64,000 nucleotides of DNA, from assembly GCF_026340975.1 (NCBI RefSeq), contig NZ_JAPEOS010000002.1, positions 328,501-392,500 of the forward strand. The letters are read 5' to 3'. The position numbers and the translations under genes are program-made. Position 1 is the stretch's first letter. Each line of letters begins with the position of its first letter. The notes under the pieces are model-generated. The model was not told the origin of the DNA. It worked only from the letters and a program-made list of their open reading frames with translations, and did no database searches. This DNA comes from Streptomyces sp. NBC_01214. Its GTDB lineage: Bacteria > Actinomycetota > Actinomycetes > Streptomycetales > Streptomycetaceae. This document shows positions 24,572 through 37,485 of the stretch, piece after piece.

Positions 24572-25519
24572 ATGGGGGAGAACGAGTTGAACAAGGCTGC
24601 CCGGATTCGGGCCGGTATCGCAGTGGCGGGCACCGCACTGCTCGTGGGCGGCCTCACGGCCTGCGGTGGTGAGAAGGCCGACGGGGGCACCGGCACGGCC
24701 GAGGGGGGCACCGGCACGGCCGACGGGGGCAAGGGCGCCGAGGTGAAGGCCCACTCCTCCGTGGAGGCGGTGAAGGCGTCCTACCTGAAGACGGTGGCCG
24801 CCAAGTTCGCCAAGGCGGAGCTGTCCATCGTCGGGGGCGACGGCAAGACCCACGGTCAGTCCGGGACCAAGGGCTGGTACCCGTCCAGCCACGACGTGAT
24901 CCTCAAGAGCGAGAAGCCCGACACCCGCTCGATCATGATCGGCGACATGACCTACACCCGCCTGGCACAGCCCCTGGCGGGCAAGGCGTGGATGAGCATG
25001 GACCTGGCCAAGGGCGGCAAGCCCGGGGTCCGGCTCAACGACGACCCGGCCGAGTACCTCGCCATGCTGCTCGGCCAGGAGAAGCTCGCGCACGTCGGCG
25101 CCGAGAAGACCGCCGACGGCATCGACGCCGAGCACTACAAGGGCAGCTTCACCACCGCGGACCTGCTCAAGGCGGACGAGTCCACCAAGGTCATGGCGGA
25201 GGCGAACCGCCAGTACCTCCACGAGGCCGTGAAGCACATCACCACCTTCGAGGTGGACCTGTGGATCGGCAAGGACGGCTACCCGGTCCGCGCGGACACC
25301 GTGAGCACGGACGCCGAGGGCACGACGAAGACCACGGCGAAGTTCTCCGACTTCGCCGCGGCCACCCCGGTCCAGGCCCCGCCGGCCGACCAGGTCGTCT
25401 CCTTCGACGACCTGAACAGGGGGACCGACCGCACGCTGGACGAGGCGGACCAGAAGCTCAAAGAGGCCGACCAGAAGCTCCGGGACGCCGGCCTGGGCGG
25501 CCTGGGCGCCGGCTCCTGA
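24572..25519 (+). CDS. LppX/LprAFG-like lipoprotein 2
   Basis: The 315-residue paralogue of the preceding gene has a canonical lipobox LTAC near residue 30, after a hydrophobic AGIAVAGTALLVGG. Matching segments include HITTFEVDLWIGKDGYPVRA and TPVQAPPADQVVSFDDLNRG, close to the VEIAAPPADQVLDM ending of the first lipoprotein. The C-terminus adds a repeated DEADQKLKEADQKLRDAG coil. ATG 24572 has GGAG at eight bases; a TTG at 24587 is an alternative start. Confidence 0.75.
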   Translation: MGENELNKAARIRAGIAVAGTALLVGGLTACGGEKADGGTGTAEGGTGTADGGKGAEVKAHSSVEAVKASYLKTVAAKFAKAELSIVGGDGKTHGQSGTKGWYPSSHDVILKSEKPDTRSIMIGDMTYTRLAQPLAGKAWMSMDLAKGGKPGVRLNDDPAEYLAMLLGQEKLAHVGAEKTADGIDAEHYKGSFTTADLLKADESTKVMAEANRQYLHEAVKHITTFEVDLWIGKDGYPVRADTVSTDAEGTTKTTAKFSDFAAATPVQAPPADQVVSFDDLNRGTDRTLDEADQKLKEADQKLRDAGLGGLGAGS

Positions 25520-25555
25520 GGCGATTTGCCTCGGCTGCACCCCTTCACGTAGTCT

Positions 25556-25718
25556 TCCCCAGAAGCCAAAGACCGCTGGTCGTTGCCGTGCCCGCAAGGG
25601 TTCGGTGGCCGAAGGATCCGCTGAATGCGGACGACCCGCGTAGGTGACTGTGGAAGGTTCCCGGAATTCGTTCCGGTTGAGCCACGCCCTGGCGCCTGCG
25701 CCGGGGCGTTTCTTATTT
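25556..25718 (+). promoter_or_regulatory. rplJL leader, L10-type leader with attenuator
   Basis: The 246-base gap before rplJ has the look of the ribosomal L10 leader: an extended folded region (CAAAGACCGCTGGTCGTTGC, then GGTTCGGTGGCCGAAGGATC) followed by a GC hairpin CGCCCTGGCGC-CT-GCGCCGGGGCG (25685-25708) and TTTCTTATTT. In this family L10(L12)4 binds the leader to limit expression. The hairpin could act as an attenuator. No covariation was tested. Confidence 0.7.
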
Positions 25719-25765
25719 AGCCCCTTCTGAGCGGTCCTCATCACCCGGAAGGAGGCGAACGCACC

Positions 25766-26296
25766 ATGCCGACGCCCAACAAGGCTGCATCGGTAGCCGA
25801 GCTCAAGGACGCGTTCCAGAGCTCGAACGCCGCCGTGCTGACCGAGTACCGGGGTCTCACCGTCGCGCAGCTCAAGACGCTGCGTCGCTCCCTTGGTGAG
25901 AACGCCCAGTACGCCGTGGTGAAGAACACGCTGACCAAGATTGCGGCCAACCAGGCCGGGATCACCGCGCTGGACGAGCACTTCGCTGGTCCGACCGCGG
26001 TCGCCTTCATCACCGGTGACCCGGTGGAGTCGGCGAAGAGCCTGCGTGACTTCGCCAAGGACAACCCGAACCTCATCATCAAGGCGGGTGTCCTTGATGG
26101 TAAGGCGCTCACCGCCGATGAGATCAAGAAGCTTGCGGACCTCGAGTCCCGCGAGGTTCTGCTCAGCAAGCTGGCCGGCGCGTTCAAGGGCAAGCAGTCT
26201 CAGGCTGCCTCGCTCTTCCAGGCGCTGCCGTCGAAGTTCGTCCGCACCGCGGAAGCGCTTCGCGTCAAGCTCGCCGAGCAGGGCGGTGCCGAGTAA
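25766..26296 (+). CDS. rplJ: 50S ribosomal protein L10
   Basis: The 176-residue protein anchors L7/L12 dimers to the ribosome stalk. It starts MPTPNKAASVAELKDAF with GAAGGAGG upstream. The conserved N-terminal domain is seen in NAAVLTEYRGLTVAQLKTLR and YAVVKNTLTKIAANQAG; the C-terminal helix that binds L12 follows. The leader upstream is likely its autoregulatory target. Confidence 0.97.
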   Translation: MPTPNKAASVAELKDAFQSSNAAVLTEYRGLTVAQLKTLRRSLGENAQYAVVKNTLTKIAANQAGITALDEHFAGPTAVAFITGDPVESAKSLRDFAKDNPNLIIKAGVLDGKALTADEIKKLADLESREVLLSKLAGAFKGKQSQAASLFQALPSKFVRTAEALRVKLAEQGGAE

Positions 26297-26406
26297 TTCG
26301 GCTCGCGCACTGATCCACGCCGCCTAGTGCGTGGGTCGTAGCGGGCCGTTACGCCCGCCTCTATATACATCCGGCACCTGCCGAATTAGTGGAAGGATCG
26401 CCCATC

Positions 26407-26790
26407 ATGGCGAAGCTCTCTCAGGACGACCTCCTCGCCCAGTTCGAGGAGATGACCCTCATCGAGCTCTCCGAGTTCGTGAAGGCCTTCGAGGAGAAGT
26501 TCGACGTCACCGCCGCCGCGGCCGTCGCCGTTGCCGGTCCGGTCTCCGGTGGCCCGGTTGCCGACGCCGCCGAGGAGCAGGACGAGTTCGACGTCATCCT
26601 CACCGGTGCCGGCGACAAGAAGATCCAGGTCATCAAGGTCGTGCGTGAGCTGACCTCCCTGGGCCTGAAGGAGGCCAAGGACCTCGTGGACGGCGCCCCG
26701 AAGCCGGTCCTCGAGAAGGTCGCCAAGGAGGCCGCTGACAAGGCCGCCGAGGCCCTCAAGGCTGCCGGCGCGGCTGTCGAGGTCAAGTAA
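26407..26790 (+). CDS. rplL: 50S ribosomal protein L7/L12
   Basis: The 127-residue stalk protein recruits translational GTPases. Start ATG 26407 (MAKLSQDDLLAQFEEMTLIE) is the family one. The alanine-rich hinge (DVTAAAAVAVAGPVSG) and the C-terminal domain with IKVVRELTSLGLKEAKDLVD are intact. It is 110 bases after rplJ. Confidence 0.97.
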   Translation: MAKLSQDDLLAQFEEMTLIELSEFVKAFEEKFDVTAAAAVAVAGPVSGGPVADAAEEQDEFDVILTGAGDKKIQVIKVVRELTSLGLKEAKDLVDGAPKPVLEKVAKEAADKAAEALKAAGAAVEVK

Positions 26791-26797
26791 CACCTCT

Positions 26798-26852
26798 GAG
26801 GCCCTCCAGGGCCTCAACCAAGGGCGATCACCCGTAAGGGTGGTCGCCCTTT
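26798..26852 (+). terminator. double hairpin terminator after rplL
   Basis: A first palindrome GAGGCCCTCCAGGGCCTC (26798-26815) is followed by AAGGGCGATCACCC-GTAA-GGGTGGTCGCCCTT (26820-26851) and T. Two stacked hairpins separate rplJL from rpoBC. Confidence 0.75.
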
Positions 26853-27367
26853 GGCGTACCCGCGATGCCTGACTTGCCCTGGTCTCGTTGGGGAGTAGGG
26901 TGATCATCGTTGCTCCGACGCAGGGTCCGAAGATGATCCGCTCGGAGCAGGGGGCCTTGACGAACGGGACGCGGCGCGCAATTCTCAGTCCCGTCGAGAG
27001 GTCGACCACCTGGATCCGAGATCCGAGGCATGGATCGACTACGAAGAGGGCAGTACTGATACGCGCTCTGTGCACGTGTACGGGGCGCCGCAGCGTTGGA
27101 CACAGTGTTGGTTGAACGACATGGGGAAGGCCTGTTGCCGGTTTCCGGAAACCTGGTCTGGACATCAGTGAGCCGAGTGGCTACACTGACCCTTTGCGCT
27201 GCCTGTTAGCTGTCCCCTGCCCGTCGCCAGGGACATGCCCACGCTTGAGCACACTTGATTGATCCACCCTGACCTGGCCTTTTCGGTTGGATTCGGGGGG
27301 CTTGTCTTCTGTGTCTGCTGGGACCGGTACGCGCGTAGTGAGTCCGAGCCCTCGGAAGGACCCCCTC
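26853..27367 (+). promoter_or_regulatory. rpoBC promoter and leader region
   Basis: The 515-base gap contains no convincing gene. The best promoter is TGGACA (27159-27164), 17 bases, TACACT (27182-27187), which would give a leader of about 175 bases. A second candidate is TTGCCC (26874-26879), 16 bases, TAGGGT (26896-26901). The rpoBC genes therefore probably have their own promoters and do not depend on rplJL read-through. Confidence 0.65.
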
Positions 27368-30300
27368 TTGGCCGCCTCGCGCAACGCCTCGACCAATACG
27401 AACAACGGTGCCAGCACCGCCCCGCTGCGCATCTCCTTTGCAAAGATCAAGGAGCCCCTCGAGGTTCCGAACCTCCTGGCGCTGCAGACCGAGAGCTTTG
27501 ACTGGCTTCTCGGCAATGCCGCCTGGAAGTCTCGCGTCGAGTCGGCGCTTGAGAGTGGACAGGACGTCCCCACCAAGTCCGGTCTGGAAGAGATCTTCGA
27601 GGAGATCTCGCCGATCGAGGACTTCTCCGGGTCGATGTCGCTGACCTTCCGCGACCACCGTTTCGAGCCGGCGAAGAACTCTGTCGACGAGTGCAAGGAG
27701 CGCGACTTCACGTACGCGGCTCCGCTGTTCGTCACCGCCGAGTTCACGAACAACGAGACCGGAGAGATCAAGTCTCAGACGGTCTTCATGGGCGACTTCC
27801 CGCTCATGACCAACAAGGGCACCTTCGTCATCAACGGCACCGAGCGTGTCGTCGTGTCGCAGCTTGTCCGCTCCCCCGGTGTCTACTTCGACTCCTCCAT
27901 CGACAAGACGTCCGACAAGGACATCTTCTCCGCCAAGATCATCCCGTCCCGGGGTGCCTGGCTGGAGATGGAGATCGACAAGCGCGACATGGTCGGTGTC
28001 CGCATCGACCGCAAGCGCAAGCAGTCCGTCACCGTCCTCCTGAAGGCTCTCGGCTGGACCACCGAGCAGATCCTCGAGGAGTTCGGCGAGTACGAGTCCA
28101 TGCGCGCCACCCTGGAGAAGGACCACACCCAGGGTCAGGACGACGCGCTGCTCGACATCTACCGCAAGCTGCGTCCGGGCGAACCGCCGACCCGTGAGGC
28201 CGCTCAGACGCTGCTCGAGAACCTCTACTTCAACCCGAAGCGCTACGACCTCGCCAAGGTCGGCCGCTACAAGGTGAACAAGAAGCTCGGCGCCGACGAG
28301 CCGCTCGACGCCGGTGTGCTCACCACCGACGACGTCATCGCGACGATCAAGTACCTGGTCAAGCTGCACGCCGGCGAGACCGAGACGACCGGCGAGTCCG
28401 GCCGTTCGATCGTGGTCGAGACCGATGACATCGACCACTTCGGCAACCGTCGTCTGCGCAACGTCGGCGAGCTCATCCAGAACCAGGTCCGCACGGGTCT
28501 GGCTCGTATGGAGCGCGTCGTCCGCGAGCGCATGACGACCCAGGACGTCGAGGCCATCACGCCGCAGACCCTGATCAACATCCGGCCGGTCGTCGCCTCC
28601 ATCAAGGAGTTCTTCGGCACCAGCCAGCTGTCGCAGTTCATGGACCAGAACAACCCGCTCTCGGGCCTGACCCACAAGCGCCGCCTGTCGGCGCTGGGCC
28701 CCGGCGGTCTGTCCCGTGAGCGGGCCGGCTTCGAGGTCCGTGACGTCCACCCGTCGCACTACGGCCGCATGTGCCCGATCGAGACCCCTGAAGGCCCGAA
28801 CATCGGTCTGATCGGCTCGCTCGCCTCCTACGGTCGCGTCAACGCGTTCGGTTTCGTCGAGACCCCGTACCGCAAGGTCATCGACGGTGTCGTCACCGAC
28901 GAGGTCGACTACCTCACGGCCGACGAGGAAGACCGCTTCGTCATCGCCCAGGCCAACGCCGGCCTGTCCGAGGACATGCGCTTCACCGAGAACCGCGTGC
29001 TGGTGCGCCGTCGTGGCGGCGAGATCGACTACATCGCCGGCGACGACGTCGACTACATGGACGTCTCCCCGCGCCAGATGGTGTCCGTCGCGACCGCGAT
29101 GATCCCCTTCCTGGAGCACGACGACGCCAACCGTGCCCTCATGGGCGCGAACATGATGCGCCAGGCCGTTCCGCTCATCAAGGCGGAGGCCCCGCTCGTC
29201 GGCACCGGCATGGAGTACCGCTGTGCGGTCGACGCCGGTGACTCGATCCGTGCGGAGAAGGACGGTGTCGTCCAGGAGGTCTCGGCCGACTACATCACCG
29301 TCGCCAACGACGACGGCACGTACACCACGTACCGCGTCGCCAAGTTCTCCCGCTCGAACCAGGGCACCTCGGTCAACCAGAAGGTCATCGTCAACGAGGG
29401 TGACCGGATCATCGAGTCCCAGGTCCTCGCCGACGGTCCCGCGACCGAAGAGGGCGAAATGGCCCTCGGCAAGAACCTGCTCGTCGCGTTCATGCCCTGG
29501 GAAGGTCACAACTACGAGGACGCGATCATCCTGTCGCAGCGCCTCGTGCAGGACGACGTCCTCTCCTCGATCCACATCGAGGAGCACGAGGTCGACGCCC
29601 GTGACACCAAGCTGGGCCCCGAGGAGATCACCCGGGACATCCCGAACGTCTCCGAGGAGGTCCTCGCCGACCTCGACGAGCGCGGCATCATCCGCATCGG
29701 TGCGGACGTCGTCGCCGGCGACATCCTGGTCGGCAAGGTCACGCCCAAGGGTGAGACCGAGCTGACCCCGGAGGAGCGCCTGCTCCGCGCGATCTTCGGT
29801 GAGAAGGCCCGCGAGGTGCGTGACACCTCGCTCAAGGTCCCTCACGGTGAGATCGGCAAGGTCATCGGTGTCCGCGTCTTCGACCGCGAGGAGGGCGACG
29901 AGCTTCCTCCGGGCGTGAACCAGCTGGTCCGCGTCTACGTCGCCCAGAAGCGCAAGATCACCGACGGTGACAAGCTCGCCGGCCGCCACGGCAACAAGGG
30001 TGTCATCTCCAAGATCCTTCCGATCGAGGACATGCCCTTCCTTGAGGACGGCACGCCGGTCGACATCATCCTGAACCCGCTGGGTGTCCCGTCCCGAATG
30101 AACCCGGGACAGGTCCTGGAGATCCACCTCGGCTGGCTCGCCAGCCGCGGCTGGGACGTCTCCGGGCTCGGCGAGGAGTGGGCCGAGCGTCTGAAGGTCA
30201 TCGGGGCCGACCGCGTCGAGCCCGGTACCAACGTCGCCACCCCCGTGTTCGACGGTGCCCGCGAGGATGAGCTCGCAGGCCTCTTCGAGCACACCATCCC

Positions 30301-30850
30301 GAACCGCGACGGTGACCGTCTGGTCCTCCCGTCCGGCAAGGCGCGCCTGTTCGACGGCCGCTCCGGCGAGCCGTTCCCGGACCCGATCTCCATCGGGTAC
30401 ATGTACATCCTCAAGCTCCACCACCTGGTCGACGACAAGCTCCACGCTCGGTCGACCGGTCCGTACTCGATGATCACGCAGCAGCCGCTGGGTGGTAAGG
30501 CGCAGTTCGGTGGCCAGCGCTTCGGTGAGATGGAGGTGTGGGCGCTCGAGGCTTATGGCGCCGCTTACGCCCTCCAGGAGCTGCTGACCATCAAGTCCGA
30601 CGACGTCACCGGCCGCGTGAAGGTCTACGAGGCCATCGTCAAGGGCGAGAACATCCCCGAGCCGGGCATTCCCGAGTCCTTCAAGGTGCTCATCAAGGAA
30701 ATGCAGTCGCTCTGCCTCAACGTGGAGGTGCTGTCCTCGGACGGCATGTCCATCGAGATGCGCGACACCGACGAGGACGTCTTCCGCGCGGCGGAGGAGC
30801 TCGGTATCGACCTGTCCCGGCGCGAGCCGAGCAGCGTCGAAGAGGTCTGA
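27368..30850 (+). CDS. rpoB: RNA polymerase beta subunit
   Basis: The 1160-residue catalytic subunit starts at TTG 27368 (LAASRNASTNTNNGASTAPL) with GGAAGGA eight bases upstream; an upstream in-frame TTG at 27287 lacks this. The rifampicin pocket reads SQLSQFMDQNNPLSGLTHKR then RLSALGPGGL, with the sensitive residues D, H and S at the E. coli 516, 526 and 531 positions. No resistance change is seen. The C-terminal clamp has GEMEVWALEAYGAAYALQEL. rpoC follows 97 bases downstream. Confidence 0.98.
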   Translation: MAASRNASTNTNNGASTAPLRISFAKIKEPLEVPNLLALQTESFDWLLGNAAWKSRVESALESGQDVPTKSGLEEIFEEISPIEDFSGSMSLTFRDHRFEPAKNSVDECKERDFTYAAPLFVTAEFTNNETGEIKSQTVFMGDFPLMTNKGTFVINGTERVVVSQLVRSPGVYFDSSIDKTSDKDIFSAKIIPSRGAWLEMEIDKRDMVGVRIDRKRKQSVTVLLKALGWTTEQILEEFGEYESMRATLEKDHTQGQDDALLDIYRKLRPGEPPTREAAQTLLENLYFNPKRYDLAKVGRYKVNKKLGADEPLDAGVLTTDDVIATIKYLVKLHAGETETTGESGRSIVVETDDIDHFGNRRLRNVGELIQNQVRTGLARMERVVRERMTTQDVEAITPQTLINIRPVVASIKEFFGTSQLSQFMDQNNPLSGLTHKRRLSALGPGGLSRERAGFEVRDVHPSHYGRMCPIETPEGPNIGLIGSLASYGRVNAFGFVETPYRKVIDGVVTDEVDYLTADEEDRFVIAQANAGLSEDMRFTENRVLVRRRGGEIDYIAGDDVDYMDVSPRQMVSVATAMIPFLEHDDANRALMGANMMRQAVPLIKAEAPLVGTGMEYRCAVDAGDSIRAEKDGVVQEVSADYITVANDDGTYTTYRVAKFSRSNQGTSVNQKVIVNEGDRIIESQVLADGPATEEGEMALGKNLLVAFMPWEGHNYEDAIILSQRLVQDDVLSSIHIEEHEVDARDTKLGPEEITRDIPNVSEEVLADLDERGIIRIGADVVAGDILVGKVTPKGETELTPEERLLRAIFGEKAREVRDTSLKVPHGEIGKVIGVRVFDREEGDELPPGVNQLVRVYVAQKRKITDGDKLAGRHGNKGVISKILPIEDMPFLEDGTPVDIILNPLGVPSRMNPGQVLEIHLGWLASRGWDVSGLGEEWAERLKVIGADRVEPGTNVATPVFDGAREDELAGLFEHTIPNRDGDRLVLPSGKARLFDGRSGEPFPDPISIGYMYILKLHHLVDDKLHARSTGPYSMITQQPLGGKAQFGGQRFGEMEVWALEAYGAAYALQELLTIKSDDVTGRVKVYEAIVKGENIPEPGIPESFKVLIKEMQSLCLNVEVLSSDGMSIEMRDTDEDVFRAAEELGIDLSRREPSSVEEV

Positions 30851-30947
30851 CGGGCCTGACGGGGGGCTCGCTCAAGAGCCCCCCGTCATCCCCGGGACCG
30901 TTCAGACCATGATTGAGACTCGACCCCGAAAGAGGGATTGACGCACA

Positions 30948-34847
<3,900 letters not shown>

Positions 34848-34865
34848 GTCGCAGCAGAGCAGTAA

Positions 34866-34903
34866 CCGCAGGGCGGTCACCCGAGAGGGTGGCCGCCCTG
34901 CGG
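34866..34903. terminator. hairpin between rpoC and the convergent M48 gene
   Basis: CCGCAGGGCGGTCACCC (34866-34882) pairs with GGGTGGCCGCCCTGCGG (34887-34903) around GAGA. There is no T-tract on the plus strand. It separates convergent rpoC and the M48 protease gene and could work in both directions. Confidence 0.75.
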
Positions 34904-34916
34904 CGTTCCCGGAACC

Positions 34917-35939
34917 TCACAGGTACTTCCGCAGGTGGTGGAGCCGGGTGCGGTGGTCGGGGTGGTGGGAGAGCAGCCGTGAGACCGCAGGGAAGCGCCC
35001 GGTTCTACGGGCCCGGTCGGAACGGCCGTCTTCCTCGGCGATGGATTGCTCCAGGAGGTCGGCCAGCACCGGTGCGAAGCCGAGGCCCGCGGCGTGGGCG
35101 TCGGCCCGCAGCTCCGCACGGCGGCCGACGGCCGCGGTCAGCCATGGCAGGCCGAGTAGGAGGAACGGCAGACCGTAGGACGCGGCGAGCGTCGTGTACG
35201 CGAGCCAGCACGCGCCGGCGGTCAGCACCCATGCCGTGGTGGAGGACAGCGAACGCCGCAGCCGGGGGGCGAGCCGGACCGCGACCCGCCAAAGGGTCCG
35301 TCCGGGGAGCGCGTACCACTGGCCGAGCAGCCCCGCCCAGGGATGGCCGCCTGCGTGGTGTCCTAGTTCGTGGGCGAGGACTGCGGCCAGCTGGGCGTCG
35401 GGCAGGTGATCCAGCGCGTGCCGGGTGACGCCGACGAGATGGCCGGCGGCGGCGAAGGCGTTCAGATCGGAGCTGTCCTCGATCCACAGGTCGTAGCGGC
35501 TGCCGTCCACGCCCGCTCGCGCGGTGACCTCGTGCCACAGCGGTCCGAGGAGCGCCTGTTCGTGCGGGAGGGGGCGGTGCAGACGCAGCAGGTGTCGGGC
35601 GAGGAAGGACTCGGTGGGGCGGTGGAACACCAGGACGCCGGAGACGAGCCACAGCGTGGCGGGCAGCCAGGCCGGCACCCCGAGCCAGGCTTCGCCGAGG
35701 AGAGAGGCACCGGCCACGACTGCCAGGCTGAGGAGGAAGGCGGGCAGGCACAACGCGAGGTGGAGCCAGGTGGTGGCGTCGACCCCGCGCTGCCGCGCCC
35801 GGTACGTGATGCGGGTACCGGCGCGGCTGCGGTACTCCAGTCCGCCGGGTCCCCCCTTCCCGGCATCGTTCAGCCGGCGGGGGCCGTGGAACCGGTCGGG
35901 GTGGCGGCCGGGGTGTGTGCGCCGTTCAGGCCGTGCCAT
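34917..35939 (-). CDS. M48-family membrane metalloprotease, last gene of cyclase operon
   Basis: The 340-residue protein has hydrophobic helices at about 57-75 and 77-97 (LALCLPAFLLSLAVVAGASL), then the gluzincin motif AVLAHELGHHAGGHP with the third ligand in RRAELRADAHAAG. Two further helices follow HELGH. This is the M48 (HtpX/Ste24-like) layout, so it is a membrane zinc protease. Start ATG 35939 is preceded by CGGAGG. It lies 23 bases after the Pycsar-type effector gene and probably belongs to the same transcript. M48 proteases often work in membrane quality control, which may suit a membrane-attack or stress module. Confidence 0.88.
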   Translation of the reverse strand: MARPERRTHPGRHPDRFHGPRRLNDAGKGGPGGLEYRSRAGTRITYRARQRGVDATTWLHLALCLPAFLLSLAVVAGASLLGEAWLGVPAWLPATLWLVSGVLVFHRPTESFLARHLLRLHRPLPHEQALLGPLWHEVTARAGVDGSRYDLWIEDSSDLNAFAAAGHLVGVTRHALDHLPDAQLAAVLAHELGHHAGGHPWAGLLGQWYALPGRTLWRVAVRLAPRLRRSLSSTTAWVLTAGACWLAYTTLAASYGLPFLLLGLPWLTAAVGRRAELRADAHAAGLGFAPVLADLLEQSIAEEDGRSDRARRTGRFPAVSRLLSHHPDHRTRLHHLRKYL

Positions 35940-35962
35940 GGGAGCCTCCGTTCTGCGTGGGG

Positions 35963-36463
35963 TCAGCCGATGAGCAGGGCGAGGGGCAGCAGGACCGCTC
36001 CGACACACAGCGAAGCCAGGCTGGCCCGTATCCACTGGTGCTTGAGCACGGCGATCCGACTGTTCACCGCGAGTGCGGTGCGCAGGGCCGCTGCGGGATC
36101 GCGTGCCGTGGCCGTCAGCGCCTCTGCGAGCCGGTCCTGTCGAGCCGCGGACCGGATGTCGCCGAAATAGGACAGAGGGGTGCCGGGTCGCCAGGAGCTG
36201 GTGAGGGATCGGGGAGCCACGGCGAGCAGCAGCGCCGCCAGGGCGAGTACCAGCGCCGCCGCGCCGCCCCACCAGAGCAGCCGGCCGGGTGCGGAGAGGG
36301 CGTCCGGCCGCCAGCGCTGGCCCGCCAGCTGCGCGGTGAACAGCCCTGCGGCCATGCCGAGCGCACCGACCAGGAGCGAAGCCTTGCTGTCGGCCCGAGC
36401 GATCTCGACGCGTAGGTCGGCGAGGAGCTGAGCCGCGGCCGCGGCCTCGTCGGAGGTGGTCAT
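35963..36463 (-). CDS. Pycsar-type membrane effector (DUF5706-like)
   Basis: The 166-residue protein has the pattern of PycTM effectors: an N-terminal helix with RADSKAS just before TM1 (LLVGALGMAAGLFTAQLAG), TM2 (LLWWGGAAALVLALAALLLA), a soluble helical segment (SYFGDIRSAARQDRLAEALT, then NSRIAVLKHQWIRASL), and TM3 at the end. In Pycsar systems a cyclase makes cCMP or cUMP on phage infection and a transmembrane effector damages the membrane. The cyclase in this operon is the natural partner. The start overlaps the upstream stop by four bases. Confidence 0.8.
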   Translation of the reverse strand: MTTSDEAAAAAQLLADLRVEIARADSKASLLVGALGMAAGLFTAQLAGQRWRPDALSAPGRLLWWGGAAALVLALAALLLAVAPRSLTSSWRPGTPLSYFGDIRSAARQDRLAEALTATARDPAAALRTALAVNSRIAVLKHQWIRASLASLCVGAVLLPLALLIG

Positions 36464-37485
36464 TGCGGGCCCTCCGGAGCGGCCGAGCGCGGTGGGGTGA
36501 CCGGTTCGTTCGCCTCGCGGTCCTTGTGGGCGGGCTCCGCTCCGTCCGGGAGGCGCTCACCGAACACGCGGTGAAAGTTGTCGAGGACCAGTCGGCGCGG
36601 GCCGGCCAGCTCGAAGGCCTCGGTGCCGTCCTTGGCGAGTACCTCCTGAATGAGCTGCACCTGCGCGTTGAGCCGGGCCTGGCTCTCCTGACGCAGGCTC
36701 TCCAGGGCCGTGCCGGACCTGTCGGGGTGCTGAGCCATGTACAGGGCCCAGGCATCGGCTCCTCCCAGGGCCAGGTAGTCGCGGTAGAACGCGATCTGCT
36801 GAGCCTGGTCCTGCTGCTGTTGCCGCAGCCTCTCGGCGGCCTCCCGGTCCACCAGGGCGCCCTGCTGCTGGGCATGTACGCCCTCCGAGGCAGCGTGCTC
36901 GATGGCTTGCAGCCGGCGGGCGTGCGCGATGTTCTCCTCGTCCCGGCGGAGCCGAAGAGTCCAGAGGCTACGGAGTCCCGCGTCCTCGCCGAGGGGCTTG
37001 ATCTGCTGGAGGGCCTCCAGCACCGCTGCCTCCGCCGCCGCACTCGACGTCATCGCGAACTGCCGGGCGACCGGGCGGGCCGCCTGCTCCAGTTCCCCGA
37101 TCAGCAGCCGCGGGACGTCGCGATGACCGCTGCGGACGAACCGTGCCGGATCCATGACCTGCCAATCCAACGCGACGGCCACCTCGAACTCGTGTGCGTC
37201 GTCCTTGCTGGGCAGGACGATCACGGTGTGCACGGTGTGCACGCCCATGTCGACCTCGTACACAGCGGTCCAGCGGCGCAGGACGGACCGGGGCCGCTGG
37301 GGAGGCAGGTAGGCCGTGTGCTCGCCGCGCGCCGTGGTGAAGACGAGGGCGTGGTCGATCCGGGTCGGCGGCCTGCGCGTCGGACCGAGCCGGCGCAGCT
37401 GGCGGACGGTGACGACCGGGTCGATCAGCCGGGTGTGACGGTCGGCGTGCTGGTCCCAGTCCGGGGCGCGGTGCAGGGGGTTCAT
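36460..37485 (-). CDS. SPFH/Band7-like protein with coiled coil
   Basis: The 341-residue protein begins at ATG 37485, overlapping the upstream stop (ATGA). Residues about 90-200 resemble an SPFH/prohibitin domain: FEVAVALDWQVMDPARFVRS, GHRDVPRLLIGELEQAARPV and an EAAVLEALQQIKPLGEDAGL stretch. A Gln-rich coiled coil follows (ERLRQQQQDQAQQIAFYRDY). The C-terminus is helical. SPFH proteins scaffold membrane microdomains and regulate membrane proteases such as FtsH or M48 partners. No signal or transmembrane segment is clear. The family call is by pattern and should be tested with a profile search. Confidence 0.6.
   Translation of the reverse strand: MNPLHRAPDWDQHADRHTRLIDPVVTVRQLRRLGPTRRPPTRIDHALVFTTARGEHTAYLPPQRPRSVLRRWTAVYEVDMGVHTVHTVIVLPSKDDAHEFEVAVALDWQVMDPARFVRSGHRDVPRLLIGELEQAARPVARQFAMTSSAAAEAAVLEALQQIKPLGEDAGLRSLWTLRLRRDEENIAHARRLQAIEHAASEGVHAQQQGALVDREAAERLRQQQQDQAQQIAFYRDYLALGGADAWALYMAQHPDRSGTALESLRQESQARLNAQVQLIQEVLAKDGTEAFELAGPRRLVLDNFHRVFGERLPDGAEPAHKDREANEPVTPPRSAAPEGPQ

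Noticed and set aside
28620..28720. Possible rifampicin-resistance changes in rpoB
   Set aside because: The pocket residues D, H and S at E. coli positions 516, 526 and 531 are wild type.
27206..30445. A 1079-codon open frame on the minus strand, opposite rpoB
   Set aside because: It is antisense to a highly conserved gene and arises from GC-skewed codon positions. Its translated sequence is Val/Asp/Leu-rich low complexity with no family.
34917..37043. Longer reading of the M48 gene to 37043
   Set aside because: It would cross the whole Pycsar-type effector gene in another frame. ATG 35939 has a good CGGAGG site.
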